This document shows, in pieces, positions 35,453 to 44,501 of a DNA stretch of 64,000 bases (positions are counted from its first letter, which is position 1; each line of letters starts with the position of its first letter). The notes below the pieces were generated by a model that worked only from the letters and a program-made list of their open reading frames with translations, was not told the origin of the DNA and made no database searches. The translations under genes were made by a program, and so were the position numbers. The stretch comes from Spirosoma validum (GTDB lineage: Bacteria > Bacteroidota > Bacteroidia > Cytophagales > Spirosomataceae), in assembly GCF_014699035.1 (NCBI RefSeq), contig NZ_JACXAA010000007.1:355867-419866 (forward strand). The letters run 5' to 3'.

Positions 35453-36490
35453 GTGGCTGTAATCTGGGGTGTAGTCTTGCATGCGCTGGGAGGATTTGCT
35501 TCTGGCAGTTTCTATTTACCATACAAAAAAGTTCGTGGATGGGCGTGGGAAAGTTACTGGTTTATCGGTGGCTTGTTCTCCTGGGTGGCAGCTCCACTCA
35601 TCATGGGGTCCGTTACCGTTCATGATCTGTTTGACGTATTACGCCAGTCCTCTTCCTCAACCTTATGGTGGACATACTTCTGGGGTGTATTATGGGGATT
35701 CGGCGGTCTGACGTTCGGCCTGGCGATGCGCTATCTGGGCCTCTCGTTGGGTATGGCCGTTACGTTAGGGCTCTGCGCCGTTTTCGGTACGCTGGTCCCT
35801 CCTATCTGGCAGGGCGAATTTTATAAATTAATCAGCACTACGTCTGGCCGGGTCATTGTTCTGGGACTGCTCGTCTGCGTGGTCGGTATTTCTATTTGCG
35901 GAATCGCCGGTATGATGAAAGAAAGATCCCTATCGGATGCCCAGAAAAAAGCTGTGATTACTGAATTCGATCTTCGGAAAGGTTTGTTTGTGGCGGTTTT
36001 CTCCGGTGTCATGAGCGCCTGTATGTCCTTCGGTCTCACCGCCGGGCAACCCATCGCCGAATTAGCGGTCCAGCACGGAACGGATTCATTGTACATGAAC
36101 AACGCTCCGCTGGTCATTATCCTGCTCGGCGGCCTGACAACCAACGCGATCTGGACCATCTACCTGAATATTCAGAATCGTACGTACACCGATTATACCA
36201 ACGTATCGACACCGATTCTGGCGAATGTTATTTTCTGTGCCCTGGCGGGCTTTACGTGGTATTTCCAGTTCTTCTTCTACGGCATGGGCGATAGCAAAAT
36301 GGGGGAATACCGCTTTTCGGGCTGGACCCTCCACATGGCGTTTATCATCGCCTTCAGCAGTTTCTGGGGCCTTTATTTACACGAATGGAAAGGCGCCAAT
36401 CAACCGACCATGCGCACCATTACGCTGGGTATCTCGATGGTTGTACTCTCGACGGTTATTGTAGGCATCGGCAATTATCTGGCAGCGTAG
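35453..36490 (+). CDS. rhaT: L-rhamnose/H+ symporter RhaT
   Basis: A 345-residue inner-membrane sugar-proton symporter with about ten hydrophobic helices. It matches RhaT throughout: FYLPYKKVRGWAWESYW near the N-terminus, TFGLAMRYLGLSLGMAV, LRKGLFVAVFSGVMSACMSF and WYFQFFFYGMGDSKMG. The start codon is GTG, chosen because homology begins there and a -7 box lies 17 bases upstream. It is divergent from rhaM, so both genes likely respond to rhamnose. A G-rich hairpin separates it from convergent metF. Confidence 0.95.
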   Translation: MAVIWGVVLHALGGFASGSFYLPYKKVRGWAWESYWFIGGLFSWVAAPLIMGSVTVHDLFDVLRQSSSSTLWWTYFWGVLWGFGGLTFGLAMRYLGLSLGMAVTLGLCAVFGTLVPPIWQGEFYKLISTTSGRVIVLGLLVCVVGISICGIAGMMKERSLSDAQKKAVITEFDLRKGLFVAVFSGVMSACMSFGLTAGQPIAELAVQHGTDSLYMNNAPLVIILLGGLTTNAIWTIYLNIQNRTYTDYTNVSTPILANVIFCALAGFTWYFQFFFYGMGDSKMGEYRFSGWTLHMAFIIAFSSFWGLYLHEWKGANQPTMRTITLGISMVVLSTVIVGIGNYLAA

Positions 36491-36569
36491 CAGAGGGCAG
36501 AGGGGTTGGGGCAGAGAGCAAAATACTTTCATTACGTCTACCCTATGCCCCAATCCCGCTGCCCTCTGC
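36490..36569. repeat. G-rich/C-rich inverted repeat between convergent rhaT and metF
   Basis: The left arm (gcagagggcag-agggg-ttggggca) and right arm (tgcccc-aatccc-gctgccctctgc) are largely complementary. It fills the whole gap between two convergent genes and probably terminates both transcripts. Same family as the elements at 3818 and 55136. Confidence 0.7.
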
Positions 36570-36570
36570 C

Positions 36571-37530
36571 TCAAAACACTTCCTGGGCAATCTTCATGAC
36601 GTTATCGGCTTTGCCCATTGTGTAGAAATGCATCACTGGCGCACCAGCGGCAATCAGCTCGCGGCACTGTTGAATACTCCACTCTACGCCTACCTGCCGG
36701 GCCTGCTGATCATTTTCGCAGGCTTCAACCGCTTTTGTCAGATCGTCAGGCATTTCCAGATGGAACAGTTTGGGCAGAATCTGAAGTTGCTTACGGGTAG
36801 CTAGCGGTTTCAATCCGGGAATAATCGGCACCGTAATACCGGCCTGTCGACAGCGCTCCACAAAATCCAGGTATTTCGTATTATCAAAAAACATCTGCGT
36901 AACGATGTAGTCCGCGCCTTTGTCGATTTTCTGTTTCAGATAGTGAAAATCAATATCATGGTCCATAGCCTCGAAGTGTTTTTCGGGATAGGCAGCTACA
37001 CCAATACAGAAATTACTGGATGCCAGCGCGGTATCTTCTTCGTGCAGGTAAATACCCCGGTTCATATTGGCTACCTGTTCAACCAATTCGCTGGCGTAGG
37101 AATAGCCATTATCTTTTGCTTGAAACGTTGAGAAGGGCTTGGCCGGATCGCCACGTAGCACCAGCGCATTGTCGATGCCGAGGTAATGCAGGTCAATCAG
37201 GAAATCTTCGGTCTCCTCACGGGTGAAGCCTCCGCAGAGTACGTGCGGAACCGGATCGACGCCAAACTTATGCATGATGGCGGCACAAATACCAACCGTA
37301 CCCGGACGTTTGCGTGTGACGATCTTCTGAATCGTACCGTCAGGCAGAAGCCGTTCAATGTATTCTTCGCGATGATACGTAACGTCAATAAACGGTGGCT
37401 TGAATTCCATCAGCGGCTCGATGTTGTCGAGCAGATTCTTTAGATTGTCACCTTTGATCGGCGGAATGACTTCAATCGAAAAAATTGGTTTGCCGTTCGC
37501 GGCCTTAATGTGATCGGTAATTTTGGTCAT
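36571..37530 (-). CDS. metF: 5,10-methylenetetrahydrofolate reductase
   Basis: A 319-residue FAD enzyme reducing 5,10-methylene-THF to 5-methyl-THF for methionine synthesis. Typical segments are FSIEVIPPIKGDNLKNLLDNIEP, PPFIDVTYHREEYIE, VLRGDPAKP, and the closing GAPVMHFYTMGKADNVM. The start at MTKITDHIKAANGK fits the family; a 13-codon upstream extension uses a non-ATG start and looks unrelated. It lies downstream of a PAP2 gene whose stop overlaps a candidate metF -7 box. Confidence 0.95.
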   Translation of the reverse strand: MTKITDHIKAANGKPIFSIEVIPPIKGDNLKNLLDNIEPLMEFKPPFIDVTYHREEYIERLLPDGTIQKIVTRKRPGTVGICAAIMHKFGVDPVPHVLCGGFTREETEDFLIDLHYLGIDNALVLRGDPAKPFSTFQAKDNGYSYASELVEQVANMNRGIYLHEEDTALASSNFCIGVAAYPEKHFEAMDHDIDFHYLKQKIDKGADYIVTQMFFDNTKYLDFVERCRQAGITVPIIPGLKPLATRKQLQILPKLFHLEMPDDLTKAVEACENDQQARQVGVEWSIQQCRELIAAGAPVMHFYTMGKADNVMKIAQEVF

Positions 37531-37576
37531 CGGAAAGAAACAGGCCCGTCGAACCAATCGATCAGGCAATAAAACC

Positions 37577-37584
37577 CAAAGCTA
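37577..37584 (-). promoter_or_regulatory. Candidate -7 box for metF overlapping a stop codon
   Basis: The minus strand reads TAGCTTTG; its first three bases are also the TAG stop of the upstream PAP2 gene. The spacing gives a leader of roughly 40 bases for metF. Confidence 0.35.
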
Positions 37585-38436
37585 GCGTGAAAACACAGCT
37601 AGTCGTACGTAAATTCCATTGGCGTAACCGCTACTCCACGGTTGTATATCGAGCCGACAGCCAATAGTGCCACTATTTTTAACTTCGTGCAGTTTCGGAA
37701 TCCCCCAGCCCACTAACGATCCAAACGCAGCCCCGGCAATCAGGTCAGTTGGATAATGCTTGCCGCCTTCATAACGTAGCACGGCGGTGGCTGTCGCCAG
37801 GCCAAGCGAACCCACCCAAACAACTGGCTTCAGTCGTGAATGCGGAAAGTAATGCCGGAATACTTCACTGGCGAACACCGCCGATGCAAACGCATTCGTA
37901 GCATGACCCGAGAAAAATGACTGGCGAGCATCCCGATCGAGTTTTTCATCCAACGGCACAGCTGGATTATAAACAAATGGACGGGTGCGCTGTGTAATCC
38001 CTTTGACAGTACGTTCGATTCCGTTGCCTAGCAGCATCGTCTCTACATACATAACGGCAACGGTCTTTAAATCCTGTCGTATCGGTTTGGTGCCTATAGC
38101 CAGCCCACCCGCCAACGCAATCGTGCCCGCCAGCGTAGCGTGGCTCAATTTGGCGGCCGTTGGCGACCAGTGCTCTGTAGCCGACTGATCAAACGAATTG
38201 ACATCGGCCCGATTCAACGTAGCAATCTCTACCGACGTTAGCGGATCAATTGTGCGACTAAGCACTACCGACGCCCCCAGCGACACAGCGCCTACTCCAA
38301 GCAATGTAACTTCCCTGCCAGTATGGAGTTGGTAAGGCGCCTGACCGAATGAGGAATGATAAATGAAGAATGCTACGATGACGACACGACTCTTCCTAAA
38401 AAAGATTTTTGGAGGGATTCCACCTAACACACGCAT
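37582..38436 (-). CDS. PAP2 superfamily phosphatase, membrane/periplasmic
   Basis: A 284-residue phosphatase with an N-terminal hydrophobic export segment (RVVIVAFFIYHSSFG). The three acid-phosphatase motifs are visible: KGITQRTRPF (KX6RP), SFFSGHATNAF (PSGH-like) and RYEGGKHYPTDLIAG (RX5HX3D). Members dephosphorylate phosphatidic acid, undecaprenyl-PP or lipid A; the substrate is undetermined. Its start codon lies 19 bases after the helicase stop. The N-terminal MRVLGGIPPKIFFRK may be over-extended. Confidence 0.9.
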   Translation of the reverse strand: MRVLGGIPPKIFFRKSRVVIVAFFIYHSSFGQAPYQLHTGREVTLLGVGAVSLGASVVLSRTIDPLTSVEIATLNRADVNSFDQSATEHWSPTAAKLSHATLAGTIALAGGLAIGTKPIRQDLKTVAVMYVETMLLGNGIERTVKGITQRTRPFVYNPAVPLDEKLDRDARQSFFSGHATNAFASAVFASEVFRHYFPHSRLKPVVWVGSLGLATATAVLRYEGGKHYPTDLIAGAAFGSLVGWGIPKLHEVKNSGTIGCRLDIQPWSSGYANGIYVRLAVFSR

Positions 38437-38455
38437 AATTCATTGTTTAGCATTT

Positions 38456-41400
38456 TCAATTTACTTGCACAACTTCCGGCTCGTCAGCCAGATAAACCAG
38501 CTTTCCTTCGACTTCTGGATAACCCATATCCCGGTACAGATTGGTAAAATAACGTAACGCATCGATCGGCGAATAGCCTTCGGAAGATTCTGCTATTGAT
38601 ACAGACTCGTATTGAACCAGCACAATACTACCATCGGGATGATGGACCACGCGATGCGGAGCACCATGCATCCGTCGGCGACTCAAAATGCTTCGATCTG
38701 TATCGATACGTAACGTCGGATCAAATAGAGATATCAACGCGGGATGCAAAATGATTGCCAGTAAGCTTTGTTTCAGTTCGTCATATTCGGCGTTACGTAC
38801 CAGGCCCTCACTGACGAGCTGGCGAAGCGCCTTATCGACACTTTCAGGTCCTATAATCAAACTGAGTGCCGCGCAAAGTTTCCGGTCCCGTTCTCGGGTT
38901 CGCTCGAAGGTCGCTACGTCAAATACGCGGTCGGCTTGTCTGCGTAGCTGCAAATCCTGACTTCGATGCCCACTAACCACCTCCTCCAGAACAATTTCAT
39001 CGAGCCGATCATCGGCTTTCTGATGCGAAAATGAATCGGTACACAAGCTGATCGGGTATCGATATTGGCCCTCCTGCCAGCTGCACCCGCAAGTACGCGC
39101 TACGTCACTATCGCGCAGAAAGGCGTGGAGCCAATGACTGATTGTGTTTTGCGCGCCTTTCCCGAACTCTTTGACTTCACTGATTACGTAGAGTCGATCG
39201 GTTGGGCGCGTAAACGCTACGTACAACAGGTTCATATTCTCCAGAAACGTACGCGTCAGTTCCTCTTCATACTGAGCCGCAATGGGTCCGGGCGTACCAC
39301 GCAGTTTGCTGGTCGTATTAGCGGGAGCCGATAGCAACTGGGCCAACTGGTCCGAACCATTTTCATGACTTAGTTTATCGGTCCGAACGCTGGTTAGATC
39401 AAGCCAGATTGTACTGTCGTTGATCGGTTCAACTTTCCAGTTGGCAAACGGGATAATGACAACCGGATATTCCAGCCCTTTCGCTTTGTGAACCGTCTGA
39501 ATACTGACAGCATTACGGGCGTTTCCCTCTACCGAAACCTTCTGCCGAACCCCTTCCCAATACACTAAAAAATCGCTCAGATGGCCGCTACGTTTCTGAT
39601 TGAATGCCAGCACCTCATCCAGAAAGCGAAACAGAAATGGGTTATGTTCTGCCTGTCGAAACAGGCCAAACTGAGCGGTCAGGCGCTCAGCCAGTTCATA
39701 CGGATTCAGTTGCCCCAACGCATACGGATCGAGTGGATAACCTTCTGTCGTTAAATAAGCATACACAGCCGTGGCGCCACTTTCTGCTACGTCATGTAAT
39801 CGTCCGGTCAGATCATCGTCCGGAAAAATCCCCTGTACTACCCGATTAAACAAATACAGCAGTTCGTACCGTAGCATCTTATGATCGGGGCGCTGGAGCA
39901 CCTGCATGACCGTAACAATCCACTTAACCGGGTCCGAAAACTCCAGCGACAACGAATCAGCGGAAACCAGCGGAATCTGGCGGGCGTTCAACTCATTGGC
40001 CAGGGCTTTGGCATGGGATTTCTTGCGGCAAAGAATCGCAATATCCCCGTACTGATACCCATCGGCCAGCGACTTTTCCAGATGCTCAATCGTCATATCG
40101 AGCATTGCTTTTGTCAGATCTTTCCCCTCCTCCTCCGCTTTTTCGACAAAATCAATCTGTACGTGTCCCTCTTGTCGGGCATTTGGCTGGGATTTCTGAT
40201 GAAACTGCTGCTCCGCATCGAACACGTCAGCTAGTTTCGGATGCTGGTACTCGAACTTACGGGCCGTAAATTCAAAAAAATCATTGTTGAATCGAACAAT
40301 CGGTTCGGCACTACGCCAGTTGGTGTCCAGTTGCTCACCAGTCAAATGCCCACCGAGTGCATTGATACGTTCCGACGTCCAGGAATCAGGATTATGTGCC
40401 ATTTTCAGGCTTTCCAGATCTTTCCGGTGCAGAGCGACAATCTGATCCATATCCCCACCCCGGAATCGGTAAATAGCCTGCTTGCCATCCCCCACCGCCA
40501 GATTAAAATGATCGGCACCAAGGGCATTCTCGATAAGAGGCAACAGATTGGCGAATTGCAGCCGCGATGTATCCTGAAATTCGTCGATCAGTACGTGATT
40601 ATATTTTGTACCCAGTCGTTCATACAGAAAGGGAACGGGCTCCGTAGCGACAATGCTCAGGATTTTCTTGTTAAATTCCGAGATATGTACCCGTCCATCT
40701 TTACGCAGTAACTCATCGAATTCAACCCGCATCTGTTTTAGTAAGGCCAGTTTCTGCAAGTGCGGTAACAGGCAATCGAACAAGGCTACCTGCCGACCCG
40801 ATTCATCCCGTATCGTAAGAATTTGCCGAATACAGTCGCACAGTTCGTCAGCCATGGCATCAATGATCCCCTGAACAGGCATGGGCGTTTTCTTGCCGTA
40901 CCATTCGCCTTTTTCAAGCGCATTATTGACACGGGTGCCTGCCTCTTTACTCGCGCTTCCTTCGGCAATGGCTCGCAGAAAACCGCCTACTCCAGCAGCG
41001 CCATACGTGAAATCCGTTTCGTCTAAACCGGCTCCTGTAATACGTTTCCAGGCTCGTTGACCGTGGCTAATAATGTCGGTTTCAACCTGTTGATTATGTT
41101 CCAGCAGTTGGTTACGTATCGCCCGGATGGCAATTGGTGATAACTCCTGAGCGGCATTGACCGCTTCGTAAAATTGATCGGATGTCAGATTTCGCCCGAA
41201 CTCTTTGAGTAATTCGGGGAGTTGGTTCCAGCTTTTGCCTTCGCTGGCAGTATTGGTATAATATTCACTGAGGATGGTCGTAATCTCTTCCATCTCCTCC
41301 GTTCCTGCCTTTTCAATCAGGTTATCGATCGCCAGCTCAAGGACTTCATCCGTTTCCAGCTCAACTTCGAACGAGTAAGGCAGGCCTAACTCGTCGGTAA

Positions 41401-41785
41401 AGGCCATGACGATGCGCTGCGTGAAGGAATCAATGGTTGTTACACTAAAATCAGCGTAGCGGTGCAGAATGGTTCTGAAAACGGAAGCCGCTTTAGTACG
41501 TAACTCGTTTTTGGCAATGGCGAATGGTTCAGTGCCCGGCCAAACACCGTACAATTCAGTGACCAGGTCATTCAGCAAAGTCGATTCTTCTGTACCAGCA
41601 ATGTCAGCCAGATTTTTGAGAATCCGGTTCTTCATTTCATTGGCTGCTGCGTTCGTAAACGTAACGGCCAGAATATGCCGGAAGTAATCGTCTTTCGCAT
41701 CCGGACGTAACGCTAGCTTCAAATACTCTTTCGTGAGCGTGTACGTCTTTCCCGACCCGGCCGAAGAACTGTAGATTTTGAACAT
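38456..41785 (-). CDS. UvrD/AddA-like ATP-dependent helicase with degenerate nuclease end
   Basis: A 1109-residue superfamily 1 helicase of the AddA/RecB type used in double-strand-break processing. Walker A is YSSSAGSGKTYTL at the N-terminus. Motif II is in HVLIDEFQDTSRLQ, motif III in VGDGKQAIYRFRGGD, motif V in VSIQTVHKAKGLEYPVVIIPF and motif VI in LLYVAFTRPTDRLYV. The C-terminus resembles a RecB nuclease, but the expected DRVV aspartate reads HRVV and the expected DYK reads VQYES, so cleavage activity is probably lost. No AddB partner lies adjacent. Confidence 0.92.
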   Translation of the reverse strand: MFKIYSSSAGSGKTYTLTKEYLKLALRPDAKDDYFRHILAVTFTNAAANEMKNRILKNLADIAGTEESTLLNDLVTELYGVWPGTEPFAIAKNELRTKAASVFRTILHRYADFSVTTIDSFTQRIVMAFTDELGLPYSFEVELETDEVLELAIDNLIEKAGTEEMEEITTILSEYYTNTASEGKSWNQLPELLKEFGRNLTSDQFYEAVNAAQELSPIAIRAIRNQLLEHNQQVETDIISHGQRAWKRITGAGLDETDFTYGAAGVGGFLRAIAEGSASKEAGTRVNNALEKGEWYGKKTPMPVQGIIDAMADELCDCIRQILTIRDESGRQVALFDCLLPHLQKLALLKQMRVEFDELLRKDGRVHISEFNKKILSIVATEPVPFLYERLGTKYNHVLIDEFQDTSRLQFANLLPLIENALGADHFNLAVGDGKQAIYRFRGGDMDQIVALHRKDLESLKMAHNPDSWTSERINALGGHLTGEQLDTNWRSAEPIVRFNNDFFEFTARKFEYQHPKLADVFDAEQQFHQKSQPNARQEGHVQIDFVEKAEEEGKDLTKAMLDMTIEHLEKSLADGYQYGDIAILCRKKSHAKALANELNARQIPLVSADSLSLEFSDPVKWIVTVMQVLQRPDHKMLRYELLYLFNRVVQGIFPDDDLTGRLHDVAESGATAVYAYLTTEGYPLDPYALGQLNPYELAERLTAQFGLFRQAEHNPFLFRFLDEVLAFNQKRSGHLSDFLVYWEGVRQKVSVEGNARNAVSIQTVHKAKGLEYPVVIIPFANWKVEPINDSTIWLDLTSVRTDKLSHENGSDQLAQLLSAPANTTSKLRGTPGPIAAQYEEELTRTFLENMNLLYVAFTRPTDRLYVISEVKEFGKGAQNTISHWLHAFLRDSDVARTCGCSWQEGQYRYPISLCTDSFSHQKADDRLDEIVLEEVVSGHRSQDLQLRRQADRVFDVATFERTRERDRKLCAALSLIIGPESVDKALRQLVSEGLVRNAEYDELKQSLLAIILHPALISLFDPTLRIDTDRSILSRRRMHGAPHRVVHHPDGSIVLVQYESVSIAESSEGYSPIDALRYFTNLYRDMGYPEVEGKLVYLADEPEVVQVN

Positions 41786-41880
41786 GGGGAGGAAGGGGAA
41801 GGAGGAGAAGGATAAAAGGGAAGAAAGGGATAATGTAGTTATTGTTTTCCCCTTTTTCCCTCTCCTCCTTCCCCTTCCCG
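41786..41880. repeat. Purine-rich/pyrimidine-rich inverted repeat
   Basis: A left arm of G and A (ggggaggaaggggaaggaggag) begins at the helicase start codon and pairs with ctcctccttccccttcccg on the right. It fills the gap between the beta-barrel gene and the helicase gene, so it would be transcribed as the 5' leader of the helicase mRNA. Confidence 0.65.
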
Positions 41881-41882
41881 TT

Positions 41883-42413
41883 TTAAAAATTATACCGCGC
41901 TCCGATACCTGAGTTCAGGCCTAGAAAAAAGGGTGCCTGAAGGAGTTCGACATAAAGACCGGTTTCCAGAAAAATTGAGTACGGTTTCCCTGCCGGAAAA
42001 AATTCCAGGCCGCCAATACCTGACCCTCCGAGTGATAACGCATTTTCGTAGTCGCCATTGAGCCGGGGCGGATAATATTTTCGATTATTGATCTGTCCGC
42101 CAAAGCCGTAATAGGCCCGGATGCTTTCACTTTTTGTCAGCGCGGTATGCCACAGAAAATGCCCCTGAATGGTTAGACCAACGCTTTTGTAATCACCCGA
42201 TCGGTAACTACGGTTTGTCCCATACAAACCACCATACGTACCGATATTTAGATCGAACGCATGGTTGTTTCCGAAATATTTGCGAACATTTACGCCGGAT
42301 GGTTCGCCAATTCGCGCTCCTATCGACCAGTTGTTATACTGTGCAGAAGCTGTGTTTACTGTCATTAACCAACCCAGCAGCAACAGGGTCACAACTAAAA
42401 GCGATTTTCTCAT
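41883..42413 (-). CDS. Small outer-membrane beta-barrel protein
   Basis: A 176-residue exported protein. The signal peptide (MRKSLLVVTLLLLGWLMTVNTASA) was chosen as the start over an extension of six codons that would overlap hisC. Alternating aromatic strands with Gly turns (WSIGARIGEPSGVNVRKYF; YKSVGLTIQGHFLWHT; YAFGG-like YYGFGGQIN) and a terminal aromatic (ARYNF) indicate an eight-stranded barrel. Function unknown. It follows hisC by 10 bases, so it may be in the same transcript. Confidence 0.75.
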   Translation of the reverse strand: MRKSLLVVTLLLLGWLMTVNTASAQYNNWSIGARIGEPSGVNVRKYFGNNHAFDLNIGTYGGLYGTNRSYRSGDYKSVGLTIQGHFLWHTALTKSESIRAYYGFGGQINNRKYYPPRLNGDYENALSLGGSGIGGLEFFPAGKPYSIFLETGLYVELLQAPFFLGLNSGIGARYNF

Positions 42414-42423
42414 AGATGTATTA

Positions 42424-43551
42424 TCAAGCATTCGATACTAATTCTGGTCGGGTGGCCTCTTCTCCTGAACCCAGCGGCAAATCATCAGATACAGGTGTGT
42501 TGTTCATTTGCCGAAGTACGTCCAGTAGCCGTTCATTTTCAGGCTCAGTGCCAACCGAAATCCGAAGACAACCATCGCACAGCTTAACCTTAGACCGATC
42601 GCGAACAATGACCTGGCGTTCAATCAAGTGTTCGAACACATTTTTTGCATCATCGAACTGCACAAGCAGAAAGTTAGCATCAGACGGATGAACAACCTGG
42701 ACTGAAGGCAAAGAACGCAGATTTTGAGCCAATTTCTGACGATCAGCTAAAATTTTAGTAACCATTTCGTCCTTTTCAGCTTCATGCGTGAGTGCTTCAA
42801 GTGCGAGCATCTGCGTAGGTGCTGAAATGTTATAGGGTGGTTTAATCTTGTTCAGTATCTGAATTAACTCTTCCGACGCGAAGCACATGCCCAGACGTAA
42901 CGCAGCCAGTCCCCAGGCTTTCGAGAACGTTTGTAGTACGACCAGATTCGGATAATTGTCTAATTCTGTTGTCCAGGAAGGCGTGTCGGCAAAGTCGATA
43001 TAGGCTTCGTCAACGATCACTAAGGAATGATCAGCCGCTTCGAGAATTGTGCGAATGGCATCCGTATGTAATAGATTTCCCGACGGGTTGTTCGGCGAAC
43101 ACAACCAGATCAGTTTCGTCTGCTCGGTGATAGCCGCTAAAACTGCGTCCACATCAACCTGGAAGTCAGGCGTTAGCGGCACCTTGATGATTTCGACATC
43201 ATTCACAGCAGCCGAGACTTCATACATGCCGTAGGTTGGCGGCATGATCAATATATTATCTTTGCCTGGTGTACAGGTGGCCCGCACCAGCAAATCTATA
43301 GGCTCATCGGAGCCATTGCCCAGAAAAATCTGCTCTGTTCGAACACCTTTAATCGGGGCTAGTTTTTGCTTGATCGCCAATTGGTGCGGATCTGGATACC
43401 GGTTATAGTCGCCAGCGTTTGTTGTGGAGCCAAGCGGATTTTCGTTCGCATCCAGAAATACACCCACTTTTCCCGTATACTCATCACGGGCCGACGAATA
43501 CGGCGTCAACGAAAGAATGTGCGGGCGAAGGAGATTATTGAGAGTAAACAT
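42424..43551 (-). CDS. hisC: Histidinol-phosphate aminotransferase
   Basis: A 375-residue PLP enzyme converting imidazole-acetol phosphate to histidinol phosphate. Hallmarks are DANENPLGS near the N-terminus, WLCSPNNPSGN, DEAYIDFAD and the PLP-lysine motif QTFSKAWGLAALRLG. It is the third histidine gene of the cluster but is separated from hisD by six genes, including two toxin-antitoxin modules. It starts 3 bases after the RES toxin gene, so its transcription passes through that module. Confidence 0.95.
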   Translation of the reverse strand: MFTLNNLLRPHILSLTPYSSARDEYTGKVGVFLDANENPLGSTTNAGDYNRYPDPHQLAIKQKLAPIKGVRTEQIFLGNGSDEPIDLLVRATCTPGKDNILIMPPTYGMYEVSAAVNDVEIIKVPLTPDFQVDVDAVLAAITEQTKLIWLCSPNNPSGNLLHTDAIRTILEAADHSLVIVDEAYIDFADTPSWTTELDNYPNLVVLQTFSKAWGLAALRLGMCFASEELIQILNKIKPPYNISAPTQMLALEALTHEAEKDEMVTKILADRQKLAQNLRSLPSVQVVHPSDANFLLVQFDDAKNVFEHLIERQVIVRDRSKVKLCDGCLRISVGTEPENERLLDVLRQMNNTPVSDDLPLGSGEEATRPELVSNA

Positions 43552-43554
43552 AGA

Positions 43555-44010
43555 TCATTTGTTAAAAAGACGCCCATCGAACGTAAATGGCTCAATATCG
43601 ACAAGCTTAAGCCGGGAAAATAATTCGTGCTGTGGATTAACGACGTAGTTATATTCAGCTTTGACAATAACAGACGGGACACGTAGCAAAAGTGAAGCCT
43701 TATTTTTTAGCCATTCATCCCCGAATTGACGCGTGTATTTCTGATCATTACGCCAATTGCTCTTTAGCTGCTGAATGTCAACCGTCTGTACAAACGTACT
43801 GTCAGGAAGATATAGAACAGCGATTTTATATTCATCTTCAGGTGGAAGATTTGATAAATAAACCAGCGATTCAACCATTGCCAGAGAGCGGCTTTGGGCT
43901 GTATATAGAGCAAACTGTCCGGTCGAGTTCCAGCGTCCACCACGTTCGTAAGCACCCTTGCCACTCAAATCAGCAACGTATTTACTCCGTGTAATCCGAA
44001 ACAATTCCAT
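43555..44010 (-). CDS. RES domain toxin (NAD+ phosphorylase type)
   Basis: A 151-residue type II toxin. The RES fold is seen in LFRITRSKYV (conserved Arg), GGRWNSTGQFALYTAQSRSL with the Glu in AMVESLVY, and the Ser in LRVPSVIV. RES toxins in the Res-Xre family deplete cellular NAD+. It overlaps the antitoxin stop by one base. It lies directly before hisC, an unusual place for a toxin gene. Confidence 0.93.
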   Translation of the reverse strand: MELFRITRSKYVADLSGKGAYERGGRWNSTGQFALYTAQSRSLAMVESLVYLSNLPPEDEYKIAVLYLPDSTFVQTVDIQQLKSNWRNDQKYTRQFGDEWLKNKASLLLRVPSVIVKAEYNYVVNPQHELFSRLKLVDIEPFTFDGRLFNK

Positions 44011-44438
44011 TACGCGAAGATACCATGTTCAATACGACCAAGAATGTCGTCAACCGTATTGATTCCCACTTCATTATGTAGAATATCAATGGGTTTTTTA
44101 CTGGTAAGTCCCAGGTTGGGCCGATATAACCAGGCCCGAAAATAATCGGCTCCTAGAGCATCAGCTCCGTGTGCGAACAAATCAGCCAGCATAAACAAAC
44201 GACCCGTTACAACTTCACTTAATCGGTCATTTTCAGCGTATCGATGTAGATTTCGGGCAGTTACTGGTAACAATCGGATTATTTCGCGAATATCTATTCC
44301 ATACGTATCGGCCAGATGCTTGATCGTTGCTTTAGGAATACCTTCGGCTACAACATCAACCAAATCGATCTCATTCTTAAATGGACGACCAATTAGCGAT
44401 GGACCTCCTAATTTTTCATAAGCCAGAGAAGCGTTCAT
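44010..44438 (-). CDS. Xre/MbcA/ParS-type antitoxin (DUF2384)
   Basis: A 142-residue antitoxin. The N-terminal half has a Xre-like helical DNA-binding region (IPKATIKHLADTYGIDIREI); the C-terminal half is the DUF2384 toxin-binding domain (ADLFAHGADALGADYFRAW, NLGLTSKKPIDIL, VDDILGRIEHGIFA). It is first in the operon with the RES toxin. A -7 box and a 10-bp palindrome upstream suggest its own autoregulated promoter inside the histidine cluster. Confidence 0.93.
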   Translation of the reverse strand: MNASLAYEKLGGPSLIGRPFKNEIDLVDVVAEGIPKATIKHLADTYGIDIREIIRLLPVTARNLHRYAENDRLSEVVTGRLFMLADLFAHGADALGADYFRAWLYRPNLGLTSKKPIDILHNEVGINTVDDILGRIEHGIFA

Positions 44439-44446
44439 ATATATTG

Positions 44447-44456
44447 GAAATATTTC
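44447..44456. promoter_or_regulatory. Candidate autoregulatory operator of the Xre-RES module
   Basis: GAAATATTTC is a perfect 10-bp palindrome between the -7 box and the antitoxin start codon, the usual position of a type II antitoxin operator. It is inferred from position. Confidence 0.35.
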
Positions 44457-44458
44457 AA

Positions 44459-44466
44459 CAAATATA
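44459..44466 (-). promoter_or_regulatory. Candidate -7 box for the Xre-RES module
   Basis: The minus strand reads TATATTTG, a perfect TAnnTTTG, 20 bases before the antitoxin ATG. It would let the module, and hisC behind it, be transcribed independently of hisGD. Confidence 0.45.
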
Positions 44467-44501
44467 ATGACATTTTTCCAAATTCACTCCTCATCATTAA
44501 G

